A stretch of DNA of 64,000 nt, from assembly GCA_000703065.1 (NCBI GenBank), contig JNLK01000001.1, positions 1,364,001 to 1,428,000 on the forward strand, given 5' to 3'. The position numbers and the translations under genes were made by a program. This DNA is from Lachnospiraceae bacterium AC2029 (GTDB lineage: Bacteria > Bacillota > Clostridia > Lachnospirales > Lachnospiraceae). Of this stretch, positions 8,007 to 15,544 are shown piece after piece (position 1 is the first letter of the stretch; each line of letters opens with the position of its first letter). The notes beneath the pieces were generated by a model. It was not told the DNA's origin and made no database searches. It was given only the letters and a program-made list of their open reading frames with translations.

Positions 8007-9416
8007 TCAGGCTTCGCTCTCACGCTTCTTCGCGATCTCCGCTGCCAGCTCCTCCACCTTCTCATCCGTCAGGATATACTTCTTCCGGAATACCAGGATG
8101 GCGATGAAAAGCCCGAGGATGGGAAGAAGGGTCATGGTCATGCGGAGTCCCATTTTCGCGCTGTCTGCAACAGTTTGGGAAAGATCCATGGCCTGCTCTG
8201 CTTCCGTGGTGCTCTCGTTGGAAAGAGAGTTGATGGACAGACAGAGTGCTGCGACAAATGCGGCAACGCCGGAGGCCAGCTTCACCACGAAGGTCTGCAT
8301 GGAGAAGATCACGGACTCATCACGGCGACCGTTCTTCATCTCGCCATAGTCCACGGTGTTGGCCAGGAAAACGGTGGTCAGCACCTGCAGCACGCCGTTT
8401 GCGGCGAAGATGAAGAAGCCGGGAATGAAGAGGATGTACACATTCGACATCCCCATAAATGCGATCCCAAGCAGTGCCAGGTAGCCAATAATGGCGCTGG
8501 ACAGGGTGATGTAGAAGATCCTCGTATTGGACATTTTCTTCCGAAGCAGCGGATAGGCGATCATCATGGACAGGATCTGTATCGCGCCTCCGAACATGTT
8601 GAACAGGGTGTAGCTGTTATACCAGGTCTCGCCGCCGAAGTCGTATTTGAAGAAATAGATCACAAGGTTTGATGTGATATAGATGGCTGTGTTGATGAGC
8701 ACGATGGCGATCACGATGGTCATGGCCTGGTCGTTGGAGATCAGCGCCTTGAACATCTGGCCGACCGTCGGAGACTCCATATTTACTGTGGACTTCTCCT
8801 TAATGGAAACACAGGTGATGACGATGAATACCACAAAGAGAACTGCTACGATCAGCGCGAACCAACGGAAGCCCACGCGCTCCCCCTCGGTTCCGTCGCC
8901 GCCCAGCATGTGAACGATCATCATCGTGAAGATCGTTACCAGCGCAGAACCAACGCCCGCGCAGGAACGTGCCAGTGTGGTCAGCCCCTCTCTCTGCTTT
9001 CCGCCCTTGGTGAAGGCCGGGATCATGGACCAGTAGGGGATGTCCATCATGGTATAGGTAACGCCCCATAAAATGTATGTCACAGCTGCATAGGCTACCA
9101 GCCCGCCGCCATCCATGGACGGAGGTGCCGAGAACATCAGGAACAGGATCACCGCATTGGTGAGTGTTCCGATCATCAGCCAGGGACGGAACTTGCCCCA
9201 GCGGGTATGGGTCTTCGCCACAACCACGCCCATGATGGGATCATTAAATGCATCAAATATACGCGCAACCAAAAGGATCACGCCCATTGCTACCGCCGAA
9301 ACTCCCAGAATATCCTGGAAATAATACAGGATATAGCTGGCCGACAGCATGTAGACCATATCTTTTCCTACCGCCCCGAGGCCGTAGGCACATTTTTCTT
9401 TAAAATGTAATTCCAT
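8007..9416 (-). CDS. GPH-family sugar:cation symporter (MelB-like)
   Basis: A 469-residue, 12-helix transporter. The N-terminal signature YGLGAVGKDMVYMLSASYILYYF and the loop DAFNDPIMGVVVAKTHTRWGKFRPWL are diagnostic of glycoside-pentoside-hexuronide symporters, where the first-helix Asp residues bind the coupling cation. It probably imports an alpha-galactoside or related disaccharide, given the GH36 gene downstream. AAAGGAGAAG precedes the ATG, 31 bases after the stop of the GT-B-like gene, so the two form an operon. Confidence 0.9.
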   Translation of the reverse strand: MELHFKEKCAYGLGAVGKDMVYMLSASYILYYFQDILGVSAVAMGVILLVARIFDAFNDPIMGVVVAKTHTRWGKFRPWLMIGTLTNAVILFLMFSAPPSMDGGGLVAYAAVTYILWGVTYTMMDIPYWSMIPAFTKGGKQREGLTTLARSCAGVGSALVTIFTMMIVHMLGGDGTEGERVGFRWFALIVAVLFVVFIVITCVSIKEKSTVNMESPTVGQMFKALISNDQAMTIVIAIVLINTAIYITSNLVIYFFKYDFGGETWYNSYTLFNMFGGAIQILSMMIAYPLLRKKMSNTRIFYITLSSAIIGYLALLGIAFMGMSNVYILFIPGFFIFAANGVLQVLTTVFLANTVDYGEMKNGRRDESVIFSMQTFVVKLASGVAAFVAALCLSINSLSNESTTEAEQAMDLSQTVADSAKMGLRMTMTLLPILGLFIAILVFRKKYILTDEKVEELAAEIAKKRESEA

Positions 9417-9447
9417 ACACTTCTCCTTTCGGGCAAGCCAAGGCGCA

Positions 9448-11094
9448 CTACTTTCTCATAGCCGCCGCACGCTTCACCACTTCATATGCCCCGTCGTAAA
9501 TCCCCATTTCCTTATTTCTCTTGATATTTTCGCACATATCGGAGAGCATGTACTCGTCCTCCGTAAAGAGCTGCAGTGCCTGGATCACATGCGGGATATC
9601 CTGCAGTTCCAGGGTTCCGTCGCCGAGCTCCGCCGAATGGATCGCGCCCCACTGCTCGTGTCCGCCCACTCTCTGGATGAAGAGCTTCGGGATCGGATAG
9701 AAGCTGAGCTCGCTGGGTTTCGTCACCAGCACGTCTGCGCTTCGCATCAGAAGGTTCGTGGCGTATACCGCCTCAAATATATTCTCATGGCTGAAGGCAT
9801 GAACGCCTACCACCCGTCCGGTCAGTGCATTTTTCGCAAATTCCTGTGTGGCTGCCCAGTCATTGAAATGTGTCCGGCTCACCCGCTTCAGTCCGCGGAT
9901 CTCCGTTACCAGCTTCTCCCAGACATCCGGATAATCTCCCACATTTACGTAGAGGGCGACTTCCTTCTTCCGGATCTTCGGCATCAGCGAACGGATGATG
10001 CTCTTGAAGATCTCACCCTGCGCGCCGGCTCCGCCGATGGTCAGGAGGAAGCGCATGGGCTGTCCGTCCTTCTTCCGCTGTATGCGCGCGTCACAGTCCT
10101 TCTCGATATTCACCACCAGCTCATGATCCACATAGTGACCGGTGTAGATCAGAGAATCCTCCGGCATGGCGCTCAGCACCTTTTTCTTCTTCATGCCGTT
10201 CAGGATACGGTAGCCCTGATATGCGTAGTGTGTCTGCACCGTGTGGAGACTTCCCTCCGCCAGATGCAGTGCCATCGGCCAGTTGTCCGGAATGGCGTTC
10301 ACTACATTTTCCATCCCTGCATGAATGGCAGCCTGCGCCGGCCATACATGGGTCGCAACCAGCGGGATGTCCTTCGGTACGTTCCGGAAGACCGGAGCCA
10401 TCAGCTCCGCATTCTTCTGATCGGATGCGTTATAGGAAAGCTGGCGGAAGCCCTCGTAATTCAGCGGTTCCCATACCACCTTGTTAAATGCCTTGCTCTT
10501 CTGTGAGATCCTGGATCCCATGGAGTAGAGGTCGTTTTGGGCGGAAATAACCTTCGTACAGGTAGTCTGCGGATAGGAATTCAGATCCATCCAGTAAGGA
10601 GTATAGCCCAGTGCATGTGCTGCGGATGCGATGGCCATGGAGATCCGGTAATGTCCGAAGCCCATCCGGATATTTCCGACGATGATGCCCTTCTCCATGT
10701 CAAAGCCTGCGGTGTCCGCTTCCGCTACGGTTGCACCCTTGCTCTCTGCTTCCTTTGCATCTGAGGCTTTACTCACGGCCTCGGTCTCTACCGCGGTCAC
10801 AGCCTTGCTCGCAGTCTCGACTTCTGTCGCAGTTACGGCCTTGCTTCCGGTCTCATTCTCTGCCGCGGCCTTGCTCACGGTCTTCGCCTCCCCAACAGGG
10901 CGCCCCTCGCCCAGGCATACATTCTTTACGCCCAGGATCGGGCCGATGTACGGATTCTCCTCTGTATAAACGGGATAATCGATGTTGCTGTCATCCCCGA
11001 ACTTCTTCACAAAACTCTCCTTCGAACGAACTGCCTTCTTGTAAGTAGAGGCACTCATCTCATTCCCGAAGATCTGCTGTGACCGCTCTGCCAT
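9448..11094 (-). CDS. GT-B-like (MurG/MGDG-synthase-type) protein of unknown function
   Basis: A 548-residue protein. After a short N-terminal part, residues about 68-125 form a low-complexity Ala/Glu/Thr/Lys insert with repeated SKAVTA and TASKAV-like units. The main part starts at GIIVGNIRMGFGHYRISMAIASAA, the nucleotide-sugar glycosyltransferase style of a Gly-rich loop plus His, and continues through FLLTIGGAGAQGEIFKSII and DVLVTKPSELSFYPIPKLF, typical of the C-terminal donor-binding half in GT-B folds. The donor and acceptor are not known. It heads an operon with the GPH symporter, so a role in sugar metabolism is plausible. It may also be a non-catalytic relative. Confidence 0.6.
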   Translation of the reverse strand: MAERSQQIFGNEMSASTYKKAVRSKESFVKKFGDDSNIDYPVYTEENPYIGPILGVKNVCLGEGRPVGEAKTVSKAAAENETGSKAVTATEVETASKAVTAVETEAVSKASDAKEAESKGATVAEADTAGFDMEKGIIVGNIRMGFGHYRISMAIASAAHALGYTPYWMDLNSYPQTTCTKVISAQNDLYSMGSRISQKSKAFNKVVWEPLNYEGFRQLSYNASDQKNAELMAPVFRNVPKDIPLVATHVWPAQAAIHAGMENVVNAIPDNWPMALHLAEGSLHTVQTHYAYQGYRILNGMKKKKVLSAMPEDSLIYTGHYVDHELVVNIEKDCDARIQRKKDGQPMRFLLTIGGAGAQGEIFKSIIRSLMPKIRKKEVALYVNVGDYPDVWEKLVTEIRGLKRVSRTHFNDWAATQEFAKNALTGRVVGVHAFSHENIFEAVYATNLLMRSADVLVTKPSELSFYPIPKLFIQRVGGHEQWGAIHSAELGDGTLELQDIPHVIQALQLFTEDEYMLSDMCENIKRNKEMGIYDGAYEVVKRAAAMRK

Positions 11095-11136
11095 GTCGTA
11101 CTCCTTTCGTACCTTCTCTTCATGTAAGATCCTTCA

Positions 11137-11390
11137 CCCCTGCGGGGTTCAGGATGACAACGTTTTGCTTCATAACTCCCTATCCCCTGCGGGGTTCAGG
11201 ATGACAACGTTTTGCTTCATAACTCCCTATCCCCTGCGGGGTTCAGGATGACAACGATTGCTTCATAACTCTCTATCCCCTGCGGGGTTCAGGATGACAA
11301 CGATTGTTTCATAACTCTCTATCCCCTGCGGGGTTCAGGATGACAACGATTGTTTCATAACTCTCTATCCCTGCGGGGTCCGGGATGACT
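11137..11390. repeat. 46-47 base tandem repeat, six copies
   Basis: Copies begin at 11137, 11184, 11231, 11277, 11323 and 11369. Each starts with the perfect GC-rich hairpin cccctgcgggg, then ttcaggatgacaacg and a T-rich tail (…cttcataactctctat). The last copy is degenerate and runs into the stop codon of the TetR gene. The preceding taagatccttcac plus caggatgac shows that the unit derives from the same family as 3852-3920. It fills the whole gap between the TetR and GT-B genes. Confidence 0.95.
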
Positions 11391-11955
11391 ATTCTTCCTT
11401 CGCGACGATCCCGTCCACCATGATCTCAACCACCTGCTCCAGCGCATCCTGATAGCGGATGCCGTTTCGCTGGAGGATGTCCCTCTGGAAGAACTGCTCC
11501 AGAGAAGCCTCAAACATCATCTTGAATATGGGAATGTTGATCTTTCGGATCACGCCTTCGTTCATGCCCTGCTCCAGCAGTGCGATGGTTGCCTCCCAGC
11601 CGGTTTCCAGCCGTTCCTCCACAACCGCATAGATCTCCGGGTATTTCTCTCTCAGCTCGAAAACCCCCTGGAAATTGATGTCCTTGTATGCCTCAGGGAA
11701 GACACCGAGGATCCTGCGAAGCTTCTCAACCGTGGAGATTCCCTCGCTCCAGAGAACCTCATCCTCGCTCTCCTTGATGGAACCGAATACGTGCTCCACC
11801 ATTTCCGCCAGAAGCTCGTCCTTGCCTTCAACTACCGTGTAGATCGTCTTCTTGCTCATCCCCAGCTTCTCCGCCAGGTCATCCATTGTGAATTTAATTC
11901 CCTTTTCCTGGAAACAGATAACCGCTCCCTCCATGATCCTATCCTTAAGCTCCAT
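11389..11955 (-). CDS. TetR/AcrR-family transcriptional regulator
   Basis: A 188-residue regulator. The N-terminal helix-turn-helix spans residues about 5-48 (IMEGAVICFQEKGIKFTMDD, then LAEKLGMSKKTIYTVVEGKDELL), followed by an all-helical ligand/dimer domain with no recognisable specificity. AGGGGGTGTAAT precedes the ATG. It lies upstream of and in the same direction as the GT-B/GPH operon, separated by tandem repeats, so it may control those genes or itself; no operator was identified with confidence. Confidence 0.9.
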   Translation of the reverse strand: MELKDRIMEGAVICFQEKGIKFTMDDLAEKLGMSKKTIYTVVEGKDELLAEMVEHVFGSIKESEDEVLWSEGISTVEKLRRILGVFPEAYKDINFQGVFELREKYPEIYAVVEERLETGWEATIALLEQGMNEGVIRKINIPIFKMMFEASLEQFFQRDILQRNGIRYQDALEQVVEIMVDGIVAKEE

Positions 11956-12064
11956 ATTACACCCCCTTTGGCTATGTCACTCATTCAACTTCAACTTTTT
12001 TGTGAAATGTGTCGTCTTATTCGGAAACTTTTTCCCCACTTTTAGTTTCTATAACCATAGTAAC

Positions 12065-12122
12065 AAAAAAAAACACAACACACAAGAAACGGAATGTACA
12101 AAAATCGTTTCCATGTGTTGTG
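12065..12122 (-). terminator. Intrinsic terminator of the small HTH gene
   Basis: On the minus strand an imperfect 17-base stem (12106-12122 with 12074-12091, CACAACACA...GAAACG arms) is followed directly by nine T residues (12065-12073). It closes the transcript of the HTH gene at 12206-12412 and isolates it from tetR. Confidence 0.8.
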
Positions 12123-12205
12123 CATTTTTATATATGTTGTGGCTCCTGCTTGGGATTTAGCCGCAGCCTATCGTCAGGGCATTCCCATTTCTACGTTCTA
12201 TCCGT

Positions 12206-12412
12206 TCATTCGCCCTCCGGTTCCGAGCCGTAGCGCACATAATAATATAGCATCCGCGGGATATACTCCGGCGGAGTCCTACGACCGGATTCCCACTCCT
12301 CCATCGTTCGAAGGGGAATGTCGTATTTTTTACAAAAAGCAATACGCGAAAGGCCTGTACTCTCTCGGATATAACGAATCTGCTCCTGTGGAGATTTCGG
12401 TGAATCGTTCAT
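12206..12412 (-). CDS. Small XRE-like helix-turn-helix protein
   Basis: A 68-residue protein: IRYIRESTGLSRIAFCKKYD, then IPLRTMEEWESGRRTPPEYIPRML fits a compact HTH with the recognition helix around IPLRTMEEWE, as in small Firmicutes HTH proteins (often phage- or toxin-linked). The ATG at 12412 has GGAGGGT upstream and a strong terminator follows the gene, so it is a stand-alone unit. Its target is unknown. It lies next to the type I toxin locus, but a functional link is not shown. Confidence 0.75.
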   Translation of the reverse strand: MNDSPKSPQEQIRYIRESTGLSRIAFCKKYDIPLRTMEEWESGRRTPPEYIPRMLYYYVRYGSEPEGE

Positions 12413-12430
12413 GGATACCCTCCTTCGATA

Positions 12431-12459
12431 TTGCTTTTCAACGCTTCATCTGATATAAT
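12431..12459 (+). promoter_or_regulatory. Promoter of the antisense (antitoxin) RNA
   Basis: TTGCTT (12431-12436), a 17-base spacer and a consensus TATAAT (12454-12459) on the plus strand. It points toward the 3' end of the small toxin gene on the other strand and no plus-strand gene follows, so the product should be a short RNA. Confidence 0.75.
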
Positions 12460-12465
12460 GATTAT

Positions 12466-12560
12466 GCTAGACAGCCGAAGGGTGACCACTACTCACCCGA
12501 CCCGGCAAATATCATGTGCGAAAAGCCGTTCCTACTTGTCGAGGTCAGGACGGCTTTTCT
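12466..12560 (+). ncRNA. Putative type I antitoxin RNA
   Basis: A transcript of about 95 bases is predicted from the promoter at 12431-12459 to the hairpin at 12520-12559. It would contain a first small stem (gggtga...tcaccc, about 12480-12498) and be fully complementary to the last codons and the 3' end of the toxin mRNA. Convergent genes sharing a terminator are the arrangement of txpA/RatA and bsrG/SR4 in Bacillus. Exact ends are estimates. Confidence 0.55.
12520..12559. terminator. Bidirectional terminator shared by toxin mRNA and antisense RNA
   Basis: gaaaagccgt (12520-12529) pairs with acggcttttc (12550-12559), with further partial pairing inside. Each strand ends the stem in TTTTC. 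The toxin stop codon (12532-12534) lies inside the loop side of the hairpin. Confidence 0.7.
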
Positions 12561-12648
12561 TATGTTCTACACAGAGCTTAATAACGTCAAATACAAGTCT
12601 AACCACGGTGAGGACTGTCATCACTATCTCATATGCACTCATAAGCAT
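12532..12648 (-). CDS. Small hydrophobic peptide, putative type I toxin
   Basis: A 38-residue peptide, MLMSAYEIVMTVLTVVRLVF, then DVIKLCVEHKKSRPDLDK: one hydrophobic helix (about residues 6-25) and a charged tail. This matches the pattern of Firmicutes 'putative holin-like toxins' (xxxYE-hydrophobic-basic tail). GGAGGGTG lies directly before the first ATG; a second ATG is two codons on. It has its own promoter 86 bases upstream, a shared terminator and an opposing small-RNA promoter. Membrane damage is the expected toxic action, by family. The peptide is too short for ordinary gene finders. Confidence 0.65.
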   Translation of the reverse strand: MLMSAYEIVMTVLTVVRLVFDVIKLCVEHKKSRPDLDK

Positions 12649-12733
12649 CACCCTCCTTCCACTAGACTCGGACCGGGTGATGAGGCACGTCCCTCGACTG
12701 CCAGCAACGCAATGGTACTCACTGCGTGGTTTT

Positions 12734-12762
12734 ATGATATCACATCATTTCGATACCCTCAA
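12734..12762 (-). promoter_or_regulatory. Promoter of the putative type I toxin
   Basis: Minus strand TTGAGG (12757-12762), a 17-base spacer and TATCAT (12734-12739). Transcription would start near 12726, giving a leader of about 80 bases before the toxin start codon; a leader that long could fold to hide the ribosome binding site, as known for related toxins. Confidence 0.65.
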
Positions 12763-12784
12763 GTAAGAGTAAGAAAAATCTCTT

Positions 12785-14185
12785 CTACCAGCTTCGTATC
12801 CACTCAAGCACGGCCGGAAATGCCGCAACCACATCGCTGTCCTTCACTGCCAGTGTTTTGTCGCTCACGGTGGCATCCGTGATCTCCCGGATGTCCTCGA
12901 TGGCGCTTCCGAACCCGCTTCCGCCATGGGTCACCAGGGTGTAGATGGTCTTCCCCGAAAGGTCCGCCTGCTTCACGTATTCCTTCACCGGCACCGGCAG
13001 AGTCCACCACCAGAGCGGGAAGATAAGCACCACCGTGTCATACTTCGAAAGGTCCGGCAGTTCCCCCGTAAATGTGGGGACATACCCGCTCTTCTGTTCC
13101 TCCCTCGCTTCCGATATGGTGTCGCCATAGGAGGAGGAATATTTTCTCTCCACGGTGATCTCAAAACGGTCAAAGCCGGTAATGGACTGCACCATGTCGC
13201 CCAGCAGACCGGCATTTCCGATCAGCTTCCCGTTCTCCTCCATAAGAGAAGCTCCCGACACTGCGTCCACATTTGGATCGAAGTTCGTATTTCCGACACG
13301 GGTAAAGGAGATAACTATCCCCTTCCGTCCCTTCATGTCCACCGTTTCCTTACCGATGGTTTCCGTCCGGGACATTTCCACCGGGATGTAATGCCGGCGG
13401 ATATAGCTGATGCCATAAAGCGTTCCGCCGATCACCGCTGCCAGGATCAGCACCGTGCAGATCACCGCCTTCACCTTATTGGCCGCCATCCACTCCGCGA
13501 TACCTCTCAGCCGCCGCTTCAGGCCGGGCCGGAGGAACTTCGCCACGTAGTGGGCGATGAAGATACAAAGGCACATGATGGCCGCGTAGTCCAGGAAGAA
13601 GGACAGCACGGACTCATGATAATCGTACGAAGCAAAGGCCATCTTCCCGAAAATGTAGGAGAAGAATTTCCTCCCAAAGAGGGCCAGCAGACCGTAAACC
13701 GCCGCTGCCAGCGCCAGCACCCGCGAAGTCCAGGCGATGATCCCGCCCCAGGGCTTCTTCATGGCCAGCACACGACGCCCGATGCGTCCGATCATCATGC
13801 CGAAATGAATCCCGATATGAAGGCTCATCAGAAGATAGGCCAGATGCGATGTAATGAGGTGGATCTTCCTCGCCGTCACCGTCGAAAGGGGAAGCGGCAG
13901 CCATTTAAAGACATAGCCCGACATGGCCATGCCGGAGAACATCAGCAGCAGGATGCACACCAGCATCGATGCATTCAGCAGCATTTGCACTACCCTGAGC
14001 GTGTTGTACTTTCCCTTGGGGATTGCCTTGATCCACGCCCGATTCAGGATGTGATGCACGACGAAGAGCACGAACATCGCGGTCCCTGCGATCTCGTGCC
14101 ACATCTGTCCCGTGAGATGCATCCCCATCAGGATGAACATCAGGGCGGTCATCAGCATATCTACGATCATTTTGGATTTTTTCAT
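12785..14185 (-). CDS. DUF4405 heme-membrane domain fused to a flavodoxin domain
   Basis: A 466-residue fusion. The N-terminal half has six or more membrane helices with paired histidines (MHLTGQMWHE, VVHHILNRAW, HLITSHLAYLLMSLHIGIHFG), the DUF4405/cytochrome-b-like pattern expected to hold heme. After a tail helix and linker (about residue 250), the C-terminal part is flavodoxin-like: VVLIFPLWWWTLPVPVKEY and YTLVTHGGSGFGSAIEDI are the FMN-binding loops. The protein would pass electrons between membrane heme and a cytosolic or external flavin domain. The partner is unknown. The gene is divergent from the AAA ATPase gene. Confidence 0.8.
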   Translation of the reverse strand: MKKSKMIVDMLMTALMFILMGMHLTGQMWHEIAGTAMFVLFVVHHILNRAWIKAIPKGKYNTLRVVQMLLNASMLVCILLLMFSGMAMSGYVFKWLPLPLSTVTARKIHLITSHLAYLLMSLHIGIHFGMMIGRIGRRVLAMKKPWGGIIAWTSRVLALAAAVYGLLALFGRKFFSYIFGKMAFASYDYHESVLSFFLDYAAIMCLCIFIAHYVAKFLRPGLKRRLRGIAEWMAANKVKAVICTVLILAAVIGGTLYGISYIRRHYIPVEMSRTETIGKETVDMKGRKGIVISFTRVGNTNFDPNVDAVSGASLMEENGKLIGNAGLLGDMVQSITGFDRFEITVERKYSSSYGDTISEAREEQKSGYVPTFTGELPDLSKYDTVVLIFPLWWWTLPVPVKEYVKQADLSGKTIYTLVTHGGSGFGSAIEDIREITDATVSDKTLAVKDSDVVAAFPAVLEWIRSW

Positions 14186-14302
14186 GGCAGCTCCTTATCA
14201 GATCAGATGCGTCCGGCATAGGCCGGAGCGTTGCAGAGCATAGTTATAACTTCATAGTATTTTATGAAAGAGGGAAATGTCAAGTTATATAGAAATATCC
14301 GC

Positions 14303-14331
14303 TTGACAGAACAGTAAAAAAACAGTAAATT
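14303..14331 (+). promoter_or_regulatory. Promoter of the AAA ATPase gene
   Basis: TTGACA (14303-14308), 17 bases, TAAATT (14326-14331). Two of the ACAGTAAA repeats lie between and across these boxes, so a protein bound there would block RNA polymerase. Confidence 0.7.
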
Positions 14332-14400
14332 CATTTTAGAACAGTAAAGCAACAGTAAACGAACAGTAAACCGATCCGAAAACAGTAAATCGACAGTAAA
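14311..14400 (+). repeat. Seven phased ACAGTAAA direct repeats
   Basis: Exact copies of ACAGTAAA begin at 14311, 14322, 14341, 14352, 14363, 14382 and 14393. The spacings are 11, 19, 11, 11, 19 and 11 bases, close to one or two helical turns. They fill the promoter and leader of the ATPase gene. They may be operator sites for an oligomer, iteron-like sites, or RNA-level repeats. The remainder of 14186-14302 shows nothing else. Confidence 0.95.
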
Positions 14401-14421
14401 CGAGAGGAAAGGATATCGAAT

Positions 14422-15471
14422 ATGAGCCAAAATCCGTATTCCATCATCTTCGGTCAGGAGCCGCAACAAATGATCTCCCGGTTATCGGACACGTCGATCA
14501 TAATGAATGCATTTCTAAGCAAAAAACCATCGCAAAATGTGTATATGATCTCCGGGGTTCGCGGATCCGGAAAAACAGTATTCATGACTGAGACGGCGAA
14601 TCGTTTCAAAGCGATGGACGATTGGATCGTCGTAGATTTAAGTTCTGATGGTGACATGATGCTTGACCTTACAGCAGAACTCTCCAGTGAAAAGCAGCTG
14701 GCTCAGATATTCCAGCAAGCCGAAATCAATCTCTCCTTTTGGGGATTCGGATTGAAAGTGAAGAACTCCGTTCCAATCACGAGCATCAAAGTTGCACTGA
14801 CGAAGATGCTTGAAAGCCTACAGTCTCAAGGTAAAAAGGTGCTTGTTACTATCGATGAAGTTGTATCCAACACTGCCATGCGAACCTTCGCCGGCAACTT
14901 CCAGATTCTTACGCGAAATAAGCTTCCCATCTTCCTGCTGATGACCGGTCTTTTTGAAAACATCCGGGAACTGCAAAACGAAAAAAATCTGACATTCCTG
15001 TACCGGGCTCCAAGAATTGAGTTGAAGGCTCTCAGCAAACGGGGGATTGCAGATAACTACCGCACAAATTTCAAACTCGACCGCGAGGCCGCATTTGAAA
15101 TGGCAGACATGACACGCGGATACTCATTTGCTTTTCAGGTCCTGGGCTACCTTACATGGGAGCACGCAGGCAATTACAGATCCGTGATCTCGGAATACCG
15201 AAACCTGATCGAGGACAATGTCTATGATAAGATCTGGTCACAGTTATCCCCTAAGGACAGACAACTTTGCCATGCCATCGCTAAAACACCCGGCGGAAAA
15301 GTTCTTGATGTGCGATCCTGCCTGAACATGGAAACCAACGCCTTCAATCCGTATCGAAAAAGGCTGATCGATAAAGGGTTGGTTGATGGAGATGAAAGAG
15401 GAATTGTACGTTTTACACTGCCGTACTTTGAGGATTATGTGGTGGAGAATCATAATATCGAAGATCGATAA
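14422..15471 (+). CDS. AAA-type ATPase (archaeal-ATPase/Orc-like family)
   Basis: A 349-residue protein. Walker A GVRGSGKT is at residues 45-52 and Walker B VLVTIDEV at about 142-149; MTRGYSFAFQVLGYL resembles the sensor/lid helices of the STAND/AAA_16 group, and the last 100 residues look like a winged helix (LCHAIAKTPGGKVLDVRSC...YRKRLIDKGLVDGDERG). Such proteins are common in Clostridia and have been linked to defence or replication-like roles, but none is proven. The start follows GAGAGGAAAGG. The seven ACAGTAAA repeats upstream suggest self-binding. It is followed after 73 bases by the YfhO gene on the same strand. Confidence 0.75.
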   Translation: MSQNPYSIIFGQEPQQMISRLSDTSIIMNAFLSKKPSQNVYMISGVRGSGKTVFMTETANRFKAMDDWIVVDLSSDGDMMLDLTAELSSEKQLAQIFQQAEINLSFWGFGLKVKNSVPITSIKVALTKMLESLQSQGKKVLVTIDEVVSNTAMRTFAGNFQILTRNKLPIFLLMTGLFENIRELQNEKNLTFLYRAPRIELKALSKRGIADNYRTNFKLDREAAFEMADMTRGYSFAFQVLGYLTWEHAGNYRSVISEYRNLIEDNVYDKIWSQLSPKDRQLCHAIAKTPGGKVLDVRSCLNMETNAFNPYRKRLIDKGLVDGDERGIVRFTLPYFEDYVVENHNIEDR

Positions 15472-15544
15472 CAATACACCGATCCAATCACTTCCAATGT
15501 CTATTTTATAATGAAGTCATTATTCAAAGAATTCGGAGGAAATC

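Noticed and set aside
11137-11390. Regularly spaced repeats suggested a CRISPR array.
   Set aside because: The whole 46-47 base unit repeats with no unique spacers, and no cas genes are nearby; it is a simple tandem repeat.
12926-14221. Long open frame on the plus strand opposite the DUF4405-flavodoxin gene.
   Set aside because: It mirrors the GC-rich codons of the real gene, has no RBS, and its composition (His/Arg/Gln-rich) is typical of antisense shadows.
14311-14400. ACAGTAAA repeats as a plasmid replication origin with iterons.
   Set aside because: No Rep gene, AT-rich melting region or plasmid genes nearby; position at the promoter favours regulation.
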